A DNA stretch of 64,000 nucleotides, from positions 62,001-126,000 of the forward strand of contig JAPYMA010001963.1 of the NCBI GenBank assembly GCA_035041965.1, read 5' to 3'. Made by a program: the position numbers and the translations under genes. The notes beneath the pieces were generated by a model. The model was not told the DNA's origin. It saw only the letters and a list, made by a program, of their open reading frames with translations, and did not search any database. The stretch is from Anisakis pegreffii (taxonomy: Eukaryota > Nematoda > Chromadorea > Rhabditida > Anisakidae). Below, piece by piece: positions 25,101-37,436 of the stretch. How positions within the stretch are numbered: position 1 is the stretch's first letter; every line of letters begins with the position of its first letter.

Positions 25101-27650
25101 CGATGAATTCATATCGAAATACAACATAAAACACACCGTTTTTGTGCTTCATTCTTAATGAACATTAGGTAAAGTCTCTTTTATTCTATTGTTTCTTGAA
25201 AATCTCCTTTCTAGGCGTGCTCGTGCTCAATCTGTTCACTTCACATTCTACATTACAAGTTTTTAGTTCTCACTTTTCAATGGCAGCAATTTAGGGCTGT
25301 GTTTTGTGACAGTAATTGGTCAACTAAATTAGGTGCTTTGAGGACTATCACAAATTCAATAAATCACTAATCAATTGCACTTTTTGAACTCGGTAACGAG
25401 GTCGCACAATTCGCAGAACATCATGCAAATGCGTTTTTGTCGTTCGTTCGCAACAATCAACTGTGTTCACATATTGGAACCTCATCGATCCATGTAAGTT
25501 TAAAATGAGATAAGCTACATAAATATGGTCTGAATAAGGGTGTCTGTACATTTAGTGAATTGACAGCAATGGATCACGCAATTTGGAAAAGACTTCCGCA
25601 ATTAGCTTTTATGTTCAGACAAGTGCAGCGAGCAGGAATGGTCAAGTTGAAACTGCGTTCAATCATTCAAAGTCATCATTTATAGATGATGTGGAGAATG
25701 AGAAATGCAAAGAATCCATATGGATGATTTCGATCATAAAAACTGCATGTTTCCTCTATCATTTCGTTAATCGTTCGATGATTCGCGCTACGAATGTTTC
25801 AGAATGACATTACGAATGTTTTAGAATGATGAAGCGTGTTGGGACAGTTTTAGAACAGTTGCATCGGTCTCGAATAAAGACACATCGAATGCAAACGAGA
25901 AAAATTGATCTTCGATGGGAGATTAAGACTTGACGGTTAGATATTTCCACCAAGGAGAACGATAGCGTTTTATTTTTAGTTGAAGTTCATAATCGTTTGG
26001 ATGCAATTTATGGCACTCCAATTGCCAGAAAAGTTAAAAGTTTTAGGCCAAACCTGACGATAGCAAATAGTTGTTACTGTAATTGACGATAGAAGGCAAA
26101 TGAATGTGGATAAGGCAAATAAATGAATGTGTGAAGACAGAAATCTGAAATGTTTTTTCCGTCCATTCACAAATGTGTGGCGATGCCATCACTAGTGGAT
26201 ATCAGAAAGAAACACTGATGAATCCTTTCAGTGGAACGAACGAACCGTCGAGCTCATTAGATGTTAGACAGTTATGACTTATCCATTTATATACTCGTAT
26301 TTGAACGCTTTTTCGATTGATGTCAATCAAAATCCATGTACATCATCAATTCAAACGCACACACACACACACATATCCGTGCATGCATTTATTTGCTTAT
26401 CTGCTATCTCTAAACAACAACTATCACATCCGAAGCCAATACAAATCACCATTTCCATAATGAATATGTTAAAGCACAAAGTGTTCTTCCCTTCTCAATT
26501 CACATTTATTCGTTTGCAATGAGCCCCAAAAACCTCGTTCAAGTCGTTCGGTTGTTCCTTTCTGAGTTGATATGAACTCATGTGATACTTGCCTTGATCC
26601 TCGTGTCTGTCAATAATTCAACATCAACAAACTTCAAGCTTCATACCTAACATACCATACATTATCCATATATTTACATCGTCTATTCTTCGTCACATAT
26701 TTGTTATCTATCGTTTTAATGGCTAGCAATATATCAAGAAACAAACAAACAAGGCCACAGATGAAGGCGACCACATACGTCATTAAAACGACTTGAATGA
26801 GACTCAAGACCACATCCGATTAAGCATCCAGATAATTGTACATTCAGGACTAATCATGCTATTCAAGCATACATCTTTGGGTGCATCAGCATCTGCTTTC
26901 GAAACGAAAGTAAACTCATATGATTAGACTACATGGCACCTGTTTTGATATCCTTCCGGGAAATATATACATTCCATTTTACAGTGTGTTTTTATCAAAT
27001 AAAACTGAACTTTTACAAACTCAAAAAAGTGAATGTTCACTTGCTGGTATCTAAATGAAATGTATTGTTCTAGCCCCTTGCTGGTATCAGTATTGTTAAT
27101 GGAATGTGAAAATATTGTTCACGGAAATAGGAGACGTTGTGCTATGTGAACTGATCAGAAAGCAGTATGAATGTTGCGGAACAAAAAAACATGGTGTCAT
27201 GGACTACGTAATACTCTTGAATAGCTTCTATTCCACGAAGCAATCAAAAGTGACTTCCTGTTTTGAAATTTTTGTTAAATGCACTTCATATTAATATTCA
27301 TATTCATATTAATATTCAATGTCAATGCCTTAAGTGCAACACAATTTTTTTTTATTATTCTGCGATTGAACGAATACAGAAAGGAAACAACGTCACTAAC
27401 ACATTAGGTGGATGCTTATGACAGCGTTTCATTAAGGAGATCACTAGTATTTATAGATGCACTAAAGAGAGATAAGTAAGAGAAAATCTTTTGCCCGAAT
27501 AAATGCGAAGGAATGTTTTTTGCGTGTACTGAATTAATCAAGTTGATTGCATCGGTCAACATTTCGCAATTAATAAATTGACTCTGATAATTGAATATTC
27601 AATTGATATTTTCTATACATAACACTTTAGTTAACAATAAGCTGCATGGC
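19111..27650. other. Gene-poor stretch, second part
   Basis: No recognisable exon, RNA gene or long repeat array was found on either strand. A short AC microsatellite lies near 26359-26372, a near-palindromic GACTC/GAGTC cluster near 24787-24810, and an AT-rich ATATTCAT run near 27288-27318. Part may be 5' or intronic sequence of genes whose exons I did not recognise. Confidence 0.45.
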
Positions 27651-30600
27651 TTAGCGCTTCATCGAATTTCGTTTACGTCTTCTTTTCGGGAACAATTTAG
27701 ATGCATTCGGGAGTGCACTTTTAATATCTTTCGCACACTGTTGCGGTTGAAGGTTCTGCAGCGATAGAAGAGCTGACGCTCCGACACGACCTTCACCTAT
27801 GAGAATTTTTATTGTTTTCGGATTCATACCGCACGATTCGGCTAGTCGAATACCTTCGCCGTACGTCAACTCTTCGATTTGCTTCTTCAGCTCAGGCCAC
27901 ATCATGTCTAATATCATTCCTGAAATTGACTGGAACATTAATATGGCAAATCATTATTGAATTTTGCAGTATATCGGTGATAACGTAATGACGAGTAATG
28001 TCAACTGCAAAACAGAATAAGAGTAGTAAGATCAGTAATGGAGGACGCGATCGATACCTCTGACAAGGTCTTGCACAAAGAACGACCACGACGGTGGAAA
28101 AGCACCCTCTTCCATAATCACATTCGTATCGAGCAGTTGGACTTGAGTTCGCAGAATACCCGAATCGAAAATGGGTCGTAACTCAGCTGTTATTGTAAGA
28201 ATCATCGAAACAAACACCGACGTGACATTTCGATCCGGATTCACCACACGCAAATTCAGTTGATCTCTCCTTAATTGTTTGGTATTTGCTTAAGTTGATT
28301 TGGAGTGTGATTTGACTCGTTGCACTATTTTCGGAGAATTCATGGCTTTATGATGCACAACATCACGTTTGCGACTGATTCAATTTTAGATTAAATAATG
28401 ATCTCTGATATGCCACTTTTAATACGAAGCAACGCATGCGAACGAATGTTTATAATACGTGATAGAGTCAGATAAACTGATCGAAGAGTGCGATAAAAGT
28501 TCACTTTAATTGTTCGTTAAAGGTAGTAATTTTGTTCTTCGCATGAATGAATGTTTCCAGAAACATGTGAAAGATTCTGTTGAATAATATCATCTCACTA
28601 AAAGCACTTCAAATCAATGCAGAAAGAGCAATGGGCATTGAAATGGCGATGAAATGAAATAAGAAGAAACACTGACTTTTCCAGAACAATAGAGCCATTC
28701 GTGGCAGTTACTGTCGGTGTACCTCTAGCCCATACGTTCAATAAGAAATAACAGGATGTGCATAATGTGGTGAGAAATTCACGAGAAGACAACGGTATTG
28801 TGGGACTACTGACGGCGATTTGCTCTTGCATCCATTCGAAATCCCATTCGATCTGAAATTCGCAATTGGCATAAATATGAGGATATGAGCAATTCAGGCG
28901 TTTCAATGTTCTTACCAAGCTGTACATAATCATAACATCACAACAGATTTCCTCACGTAGTCGTGAGTAGTGTTCGTCGGGGAACGGGGTCCCCGTCGGG
29001 GACCCCGGCGGGGAACGCGGGGACCCCCCTCGCGTAATTTGCTCCCCGACGGGGAGGACGAGCTCCCCGTCCTCCCCGACGGGGAGGACGGGGAGTGCGA
29101 ACCTTCCCGAATATCGTGAACATTTAACTGATAATGGTGAAAGACAGCCACAACACTTTCAATATTGTCTTGTTTTTTGTTTTGAAATGTGAGTATAAGG
29201 TGCACTTGAAAGAAAACTACTTAAAAAAAGAAGAAAAATCTTTAAAAAATTGAAATTTTGTTTAAAAAATTGAGCTGAAATGCTCCCCGTCCTCCCCGTC
29301 GGGGAACACGGGGAGCGGTCATTCCCCGACGGGGTTTCCCCCGCGCAATTTGCTCCCCGACTTTTTCGCGGGGACCCCCCCGTCCAATTTACTCCCCGCG
29401 GGGACCCCCCCCGTGCAAAAAATTGTTCCCCGATGAACACTAGTCGTGAGCACAGCGATAGATGGTGTCAGACAAATTCGCTCCTCTGAGTGCCCTTTTT
29501 CTCAAGGCATGTATGTAAATCACAAAACGGCTGATGAGGAAAATCGCAAGGGACGAAAAAACAGCGATCTTGTTTGAAAGAGACAATCACTACTGTGAGA
29601 GTTTCCTCCTCTGCTCCCCAAGGGATTTTGAAAAAAACACATTCAAACAAGATTCAAGTATTCGTCAGTTCATCCAATTGTCAAGTGAGTTGCTGATTTT
29701 CGGTTATTCATGAGATATATAAGATATAAGATGAGATATATTCATGAGATATTTCGATTATTCACGACTGCTTATATATCTCATGAGATATATAAGCAGT
29801 CGTTGAGATTCAGACATATTGAATGGATATATTTGTCGCATTTCATCATGCAGTCATCCTTGTGTGTAAATGTTTCTCGATAAGGTTTCGTTTGTTAATG
29901 GCGAACCATTTCGGTGACGAAACGTGATAATTCAATTCATGGATTGATTTTTTCAGATACATTTATGCAATCATCGCACTGATGTGTCGCATTCAGAACT
30001 GCCTTTATATGTTTTCCTTTTTTTGACTCATCGTTCGTTAAAATTATCAAATTAGTCGCATCTTTTCATTAGGCACAAAGAAACCAATGAAGAGTTCCCG
30101 TAATATTTCACTCGGATTATTTTTGTTGTTGGATAAACTCTCGCAAATCTGTTTTTGGCTTTAATTTCTTTCTTTTTTTTCGTAAGAGATTTCCAGACTG
30201 AGTGAATTGAATGAAAGTGAAAAGAAATTTGTCAGAACTCGATGGCTAGTCATTCGAATGGAGAAAAGAATAACGATAAATGAATGACCGGTTTCTGTTT
30301 GAATGAGATAAAATTGACTGATCGAAAAAACTGTCGCTCAGAAGATTTACGAAGAAGAGTCGCACGAAATGCGAACAATTGATGGGCAGGTATAGCACAA
30401 AAAATGTGAACACTAAATAAACGTTTCCGTTATGATAACGATAACGAACAATGGTATTGATACGTTTCAAAATGAACTCACAATGAAACAATAACATATT
30501 TCTAATAACATATCTATTTTTTTCTCTTTTTCGCAACATATCGCATTCATTCATGATTTCAACAGTCACACACATAAGTGTGATGAAAAACCATACAGTA

Positions 30601-32366
30601 TATAAGGTAGGCCACATTTCGAAGCCTTTACTTATGACAGTCGTAACAATCCATCGATATCCATTCAACAATTCAGTTGTTGGAATAAAATGTACCTGAT
30701 CAAGGACTTCATTGATGGCCGAGTCATCGATCCATACAATGAAACGCTCATCTGAACCCCATTCCAACTCCAGATCCGTATTGTTCAAAAAATCTTGATT
30801 CTCTTCTGAATCGTCAAGCAAGTTCGTCTCATTCCACTCCAGTTGGGCATTCACCAGGGCATGTTTCTCGGCAACTCTTATCGAATGAATTCGATAAAAT
30901 AGAATTGGCTCGCTTTCATTGAATAGCGATCGATATTGTGATGGTATCACCTCATCAAACGACATATTCCTTGAACCATTCATTTTTCAATTCAATATTG
31001 TTTCTGTTCCATTTCAGCCTTATGTTTTCAGGCAAAACATGCGATTTGAAGAGTGTCAAATGACTTGATTGAGAGATAATTACAATAAGTTTACAGATGG
31101 AGAACGTGCATGAATTGGATGAGGCAACTCGGATGGAAATGCTGCAAGCCATATCGAGCGAGTGACATTTCGGTGCGTTTCAACGTGGAAATGATCACGC
31201 ATAGCGGAGTGCAAACCTTGTGATACTTAAGTTATGACAATACAGAAACGGTTCGAAATAAACTACAAACTTGATTTGGTAACGCTCAATAGATGCCACA
31301 TAGTCGGCGATGATTGGGCACAAAATGTGTTGTAGGTTATTTTGTATGGGGCCGGATGCGAACGACAGCACTTTATTGGCAATCCAATAATTGACTGATG
31401 AGGCGATCACAGTTGGATCACGCAGCGTGCACGATAGCATTCGAAGGGTGTCATCCTCTAAACGAGCTGCCACTTCGATGTCACTCAACTGAAATCAATG
31501 AATAATCTGATCAGTTTTTTGCACATAAATATCAACTATCACATTAACAGTAAGCAGATTCAATAATATTCGCTGAAACATTCTCAAGTTTAATCAACTG
31601 TTATTGACACGAACTGATTCCTCAAAAAACTGATCCGCTGTGTCGATGGTGTAGAGATAAGTGCAAAACGCAATTATCTGACTTAATATGTTAGCGGTAA
31701 ACATGCCGTACATTATAAAAAAGTTCACATTAATAAATAGGGTATAGGCTTGGAACAATACGCGCACTTGAGAGTTACTAATCACTGAGTTGATTCGATG
31801 TGATCGTTTTGTGTGTAATAAGATTGTTTAGGTGATGTTTTGGGGTCATTTGATACATTATGTTTTGATGATTAATGCAATGACTTATAAGAGCATTCTT
31901 TGTATGCTATCAATTAATCAACGCTCAATTGGAACGAATCAATGATCAATGAGATAGTTTTCATTACCTGCACACTGACATTAACCATTTCATCGCCAAA
32001 ACTCATTGGCCATATGTTGGCAGTGATGTTCGAAAGTGATTCCACATGAACATTATTTGCCTTGACACGAATCGTATTCGGATAGAAGCGTATCGTGAGA
32101 TTGGAATATTTTACAAAATTGCGTGTATCAACAGTTGCGAGTGAAGCGAGTAAGGGTTTCTGGTGTGGGGTTGTTAGCGAGATGCGCGTTGGTTGAGGTT
32201 GTGTGAGCACATGGTGAAGTCCTTCGATGACCAACTGAGATGCGGCTCCGGAACCAACATCCAGCGCAACAAATGAAGCGCTCACGAGGCATTGATTAAG
32301 CGATAAGAGACTGATAAGAATTCCAATAACTTTCACCGAACAGTATTGATTTTTGTGATGAAACAT
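27651..32366 (-). CDS. BPI/LBP/CETP-family secreted lipid-binding protein (minus copy)
   Basis: Exons (minus): 32366-31968, 31488-31271, 30969-30696, 28852-28677, 28269-28058, 27919-27651. Phases agree and give 515 aa, near the usual length for the family (about 480). A signal peptide (hydrophobic VIGILISLLSL) occupies about 1-30. The N-terminal barrel follows, with the two cysteines that form the conserved disulfide in this family at Cys153 and Cys190 (37 apart). A central region, then the C-terminal barrel, end with LIGEGRVGASALLS. Members bind lipids such as bacterial lipopolysaccharide or lipoproteins; the ligand here is unknown. Odd: a very basic tail (KRRRKR) just before the stop. The start of exon 5 could be 28266 instead of 28269. 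A GC-rich hAT-like element sits in the intron 28853-30695. The gene is divergent from its paralogue on the plus strand. Confidence 0.85.
28968..29442. mobile_element. Non-autonomous hAT-like element, 475 bp, very GC-rich
   Basis: The ends are inverted repeats of 18 bp: TAGTGTTCGTCGGGGAAC on the left and, on the reverse strand, TAGTGTTCATCGGGGAAC on the right (17 of 18 identical). The octamer GTCGTGAG flanks both sides directly (28960-28967 and 29443-29450), an 8-bp target-site duplication as made by hAT transposases. The two outer arms (to about 29100 and from about 29280) are dense in GGGGA/TCCCC palindromes. The centre is AT-rich and non-coding. It lies in an intron of the minus-strand BPI-like gene. 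Confidence 0.9.
29764..29803. repeat. Perfect 40-bp palindrome
   Basis: The sequence around the centre CTCATGAG reads identically on both strands over 40 bases, with arms ACGACTGCTTATATATCTCA and its complement and no spacer. Related GAGATATAT/ATATATCTC fragments lie just upstream at about 29710-29755. It is in the same intron as the hAT-like element. Confidence 0.9.
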
Positions 32367-32694
32367 GAACGGGAACGCAATATTATGAAGAAGAATAATA
32401 ATGACAGATAATGGAATGTTGGTGCAGGTTCGCGTTATGGTCGCTCGGGTGTGTCTACGAATGTGCGCAACGATGATATAACCACCAACCAGATGAATAA
32501 TGCAGAACAAAAACACGTTTTTACGTTGTCCTCCTCCTTTCGTCTTCTCCTTCAAGGACAATAACAATAACAATTAACGAAATCAATGAATAATCGGTAT
32601 AAAGGCACCTATATATAGGTATGTGTACGTACGTCTACCAAAGAGCGTCTGTCTTATAGATGAGCAAGAATAACAATAAGAAAACATTTGTCCG
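32367..32694. promoter_or_regulatory. Shared divergent promoter region of the two BPI-like genes
   Basis: These 328 bp separate the start codons of two divergent paralogues and must hold the 5' ends and promoters of both, unless distant 5' exons exist. No clear TATA pair or repeated operator was recognised. A TATATATAGG-like stretch is present near 32611-32620. Confidence 0.5.
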
Positions 32695-35600
32695 ATGATA
32701 TTCATTCATCTGCTCTTCATTTTCTCACTTTCCATTCGAGGTTTATCCTCTCAAATCCTTCCAACCCATCAACCGTTATCATTACTCAATCATCCGAACG
32801 ATATCGATCAATCATTTTCGTCTCACCCACAAACCGCCGGCAATGATTCATCCTCATCATCACTATCCTCCTCAACAACACCATCAACAGTGTCCGAGTC
32901 AAATTGTGCCTTCAGAATTCGATTTTTGCCATCCGCAATTCAATATCTCAATCAGATTGCTTCGCAAATTATTGCTCAGCAATTACCTCGAATCCGTATC
33001 CCCAATGTTGTGCATCGCCTAGCAAACGATCAAGGCTTGATCGTAGTGAGTCGAATTCGTGTGTCACGTTTCAAACGCGCCTCTCTTCATACAATCTCAA
33101 CGAACCAACCGAATAGACTCGTATGGAGAATGCAAAATTTCAACATTGGGTAATCACTTGGAGGATATCAGTTTTGAATTTTCGCAACAAAATCAACGTG
33201 CAGTATGATGGTTTAATATCAGTGGTTCTCATAGGAGAAAATCGCTCTAGGTGACAATTTCAGAGTGCCAATACCTTGTGCGCGTTTGCTCACAAGGAAG
33301 TACCGCTTCCATTGACACCACCGACGAATTCTCAAATTTCTCAATCATATATATCATCGGCGAATTTCTCATTTTTCGGATTGATTCCTTGATTTTATTC
33401 TGATGTTTCACCAACATGTGATAGATTGTCAAAGGAGGAGAAACTGTAGTCATATGATTGTTGGACGGCGAGAATGACGGTATGTTATATGGCCAAAGGC
33501 GAGAGTGCGAAGTGCGAAGGCGTGAGAACAACCACTGTATTATGCTATTCCAAATGTTTGTCACATGCAATCAATCAGGCATGAGCGTTGCAGCAAAAAA
33601 AAGGATTCTCAAAAGTTTTTTATCGTTGAGAGATTCTTCACTTCGAAACTCAATATATCACATGTCTCATCAATAAATCACATTCGATGAAATATGTTTT
33701 ATCGTATCAAATCTGATGGTGATCAAAAAACAAGAGAAAGAGGTGAAGGAAGTGCCCTATTTTTTCAGATTCTTGGGTGATTTATCAGGTGAATTGCGAA
33801 TTTTGCTGCCGTTAGCGTTGGAAGGTCAAGCTGAAGTTCAAGCTCAAGGAGTGGACTTTCGTTTGGAGAGCGCGTTGGAGAGATGGGCGAATGGATCCGC
33901 ACACTTGAGGACAATTTCGTGCCAAACCACAATCAAAGCACTGGACGTCGAAAATTATAACGGAGGGCTAACGGGTGTTGCGTTGAACATTTTCAAAGTT
34001 TGTTCCGAACTGTAATACTTCAGCTGGAAAAAAATTGCATGATAGCTACTTTCGAGCTTCTTCTAAGCACTGAACCAATCGGTATTATTTGCGATGAATC
34101 AAACGAAATCATTTGTATTCCACAGTACGGTGTGAGATCCTGAATCGGCCAACACGTTGAACAGAAATGTTTTTCTTGATTTTATAGCATTTCTTCGACG
34201 AATTTACAAACGAGCGTGACATGATACACTACGGATCCTGCCTTTACTCCGCTAATTGCGCTTATAAAGCGAAACAATTGAGGTGTTCAGTTTCTTTACA
34301 CAATAATATCAATCAGTTATTGAAATGATTCCAACTCAAGAAATCTTGCTTTCAGACAGCGACATCGAACCTTATTCGTCCCATAATTCAAACAGAGGTT
34401 TGTCGCAAAGTGAGAAAATTCATCGATGAAACACTCAATGAGAAACTGGCCGAAACACAAACGAAATCTTCGTTTGCAAGAAGAAATTACGAGAAGTCTT
34501 CTCGTAGCTATATGGATGAATCCGATGATGAGTTTCAAGTCGTGAACAATCTCGAAAAGAACTCGCACATATCAAATTATTTATTCAGTGAGGTGAATTT
34601 TTGAATCTGAAAATTTTCATTCTTTTGCCATTATTCAGTTATTGTGTTAGTACCATCACTGAAGATATTCCCTTTTTTTCACTTAATCATAGGCGGAGCT
34701 ATTTCAAGAAAAAATGCCATCGAACATCTCTCGTTGCTCGTTCATGGTCGGCATTTGACCCAAAATTATGCTATCTGTTATTTAGATCAGCATGTTTGAC
34801 CCAGTTGTTCAGTTTATCTCAAACTATACTGCATCACTTATTACTGAAGATAGCATCGAAATTGATGCTAATCTGTCATACGTAAGAATGAAATCTCGCA
34901 TAATAAATTGCGATCGAATTATAGCAACTTGCCAAACAGACGTTCATTGACTTCAGGTTGGCATCAACTTTTGTGCACATATCGAATTAACTCAGGCGCA
35001 CATAAACCGCTTTTATTGATCTCGAGCAATTACACTCCAAAAACATTAGCGTGATTTGATTGCATAATGATAAACCAGTTTAACTGTCCCTAATGCGCTG
35101 CTGTGTCATCGCAATGACTGTGTGCTTCGCTTTAATTATCTTTCTGTAGTGCAAAACCGAAAAAACTAACACTGTATAATTTTGAAATGATTAACATTTT
35201 GCGACCTTCGCTTTATGAATTTATGGTGCAGTAAATTTTCGTCGTCATTATCGCTTGCGATCATAAAAACTTCCACAAGTTAGCAGTTTAATGAGAAGTT
35301 TTAGATTGACCGAAGATCCGGTTTGTTATACGAATACGATAGAATTGGCGAATCTGGGTAATGTTTCAATTGGAAACGAGACAAGTGAAACGCCATTCGG
35401 TATACCCTCATTGAGATGGCCTTCATTGGCTAATCGAAACGATTCAATGGTCGACTTGATTATTTCTGATTACGTACCAAATGCTCTACTTTACCACGCT
35501 TACAAGTTGATTTGATACTTTGTTCGCTGAATTGTTTGAATTTTCTGAAGTTTTACTGGGGTTGTGAAACTTTGAAATGCTAATAGTGAATGTTACATAG

Positions 35601-37436
35601 AAAAACCACTGAAAGTGACATGACTCATAGAAGCATTGTGTTGAATGTGATAGAAACGAATTTATTGAAACGTCAACGGTTTGGTGGTTGTTGCAGTGAA
35701 CGATTGCTGAATTTTAAAATTGATGAAACCAATTCACCATCGATGAGTAGTTTCCTACGAACGAAGTGTTCGTCAGGATCAGTGTGTTTGGCAGACATGT
35801 TACCTCAGCTCACTGATCGTTATCCAAACAATAAACTGGAACTTCTCATTGCAGCCATCAATCCACCTAGCATTGTATTCTCTTCAGACAACGACGGTAG
35901 CACAATTTTCTCTCGGCGTTATCAATGCCCTATCAATATCTCGCAACTCCTTTCCTCCTGAATTTCATTATTCTCAGCGCCCAACTTCACAACTTGATTC
36001 CAATGCAGTTTCTAGCTTATGATCACGAGTTTGAAGAAACTGCGACGAATTGATGCATCAATAACCCTGCAATATGATGCAACTGAGATTTATTTAAGGA
36101 ACTGTCATGCTCAAGTCAAATGGTCTCATATCAGTGAATGTAATTAATGTGGATCAAACTCCAGAGGAAGCTATTGTTTTTGATGTTGATCTAATCGCAA
36201 ATGCATATCTTCATGTTCAGGTACGGATCGCGTTATGCTCTATACCGTGTACATTATTTTAATCGATTGCTAGCATTTTCCCTGAGATATCTCAATACTT
36301 CATGGTTTGTCAGTTATTAGGGCTAATCGCTTTGTCACATTCAACGACTTGTGTGCATCAAACGACTGTTCAAATTGCTGGTTCAATAAAGTGCTGATTA
36401 AAATGAGTTTTAGAACAGCGCAGTGATAGGAAGGATTACACTGACAAGATTCCGACTGAAGAAAATATCAGGCGAAATCGACATCCCGAATGAAGAGGTG
36501 TCAGACTTAGCATTATTAGGTGCTGAAATGCTAGAGAAGTATGTCAACAGTATGTTCAAAACTGGACTTCCTCTACCACTACCAGAAGGTTTGTTCGAAA
36601 TTCATATTATGTGCCATCGAAATTCACTTCAAGATCAAAAAACGAGACTGGTTTCTATCAAACAGCACGAAACATTAATGCTGACTTTATCGTTCGAATT
36701 TCCATTTCTACAACATTTCGTTTTTCGATTATCACTGAGGTTTGCAAATGCGCACGTGAACTCGCATGAAAGAATTCGGAATTTATGCGGTGCGACGAAG
36801 TTTAAAAATTGTGAAACATAGCTCGATGGGATTTCGAGGGGATTAATTTTTCATTCGTTTTCCATCAATACCATACAATGCCCTACACAACAATACCATC
36901 ACAAAATGATATTGTTTATATGACGAGCCCTTGCAAAATTCAAGTTCATGTTGTTATCTCATTACGATAACTCCACATTTCCCAGTACTATCCTATCGAA
37001 AGCATGATTCGCAAAGATATCTTATTTGGTATAAAGGTACACGACCTTCACGTTGAGTGTATTGATTACTGTAATCACATGCGATACAGCATGTCAATCT
37101 ATTGATATTCGCAGTGGAAATTTGATTCAGCGACTCAATTCGAAATCTATGATACGACTTCATTTGACATTCAGATGAATTCTTCACATTCATTGCTGAA
37201 GTTCAGAAATGAATTATATATTCTGATCAAATTCAATGAGCCGTCAAATATGTTGAGTGAAGCAAATGAGTTTTTTGCTTTCAGTTATTCATCTAAATTC
37301 CTCAGACGTCCAAATCTTCGATCGCTACGTACTCCTCTCCAGCCATTTCACTGTTGATCGTCATCGACTAAACGATATTGCTGCAGACACAATGTCTTAT
37401 CATCAAAAACCTTCTGAAGTTCGTCACTGGCAATAA
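32695..37436 (+). CDS. BPI/LBP/CETP-family secreted lipid-binding protein (plus copy)
   Basis: Exons: 32695-33149, 33769-33997, 34356-34592, 34786-34874, 35305-35505, 35601-35917, 36099-36220, 36414-36588, 37285-37436. Phases agree and give 658 aa. A signal peptide (about 1-19) is followed by a Ser/Thr-rich segment of about 50 residues, which the family normally lacks, then the N-terminal barrel (WRMQNFNIG, DLSGELRILLPL). The disulfide cysteines are Cys203 and Cys244 (41 apart). The C-terminal barrel ends with DRYVLLSSHFTV, matching the last strands of BPI. The middle holds a low-similarity insert (CCSERLLNFK region, exon 6). The donor of exon 4 (GTCATA at 34875) was chosen because it restores phase; the stronger GTAAGA 7 bp later would need an extra small exon. 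It is more divergent and longer than the minus-strand neighbour and is probably an old duplicate of it. Confidence 0.83.

Noticed and set aside
28930..29489. Open frames rich in Gly, Pro and Ser across the GC-rich block on both strands
   Set aside because: They are by-products of the GGGGA/TCCCC repeats of the hAT-like element and have no independent support.
31594..31785. Minus-strand hydrophobic open frame between BPI exons
   Set aside because: Exon 1 and exon 2 of the BPI-like gene join in phase across it with a continuous family match, so it is intronic.
33218..33234. CAGTGGTTCTCATAG, like the end of the hAT-type repeat family A
   Set aside because: No second end or family body lies nearby; a lone 12-base match in an intron is not enough.
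33164..33250. Possible extra exon of the plus-strand BPI-like gene (reading ISVLNFRNKINV)
   Set aside because: It would need an intron of only about 14 bases, and joining 33149 directly to 33769 gives both correct phase and the family sequence.
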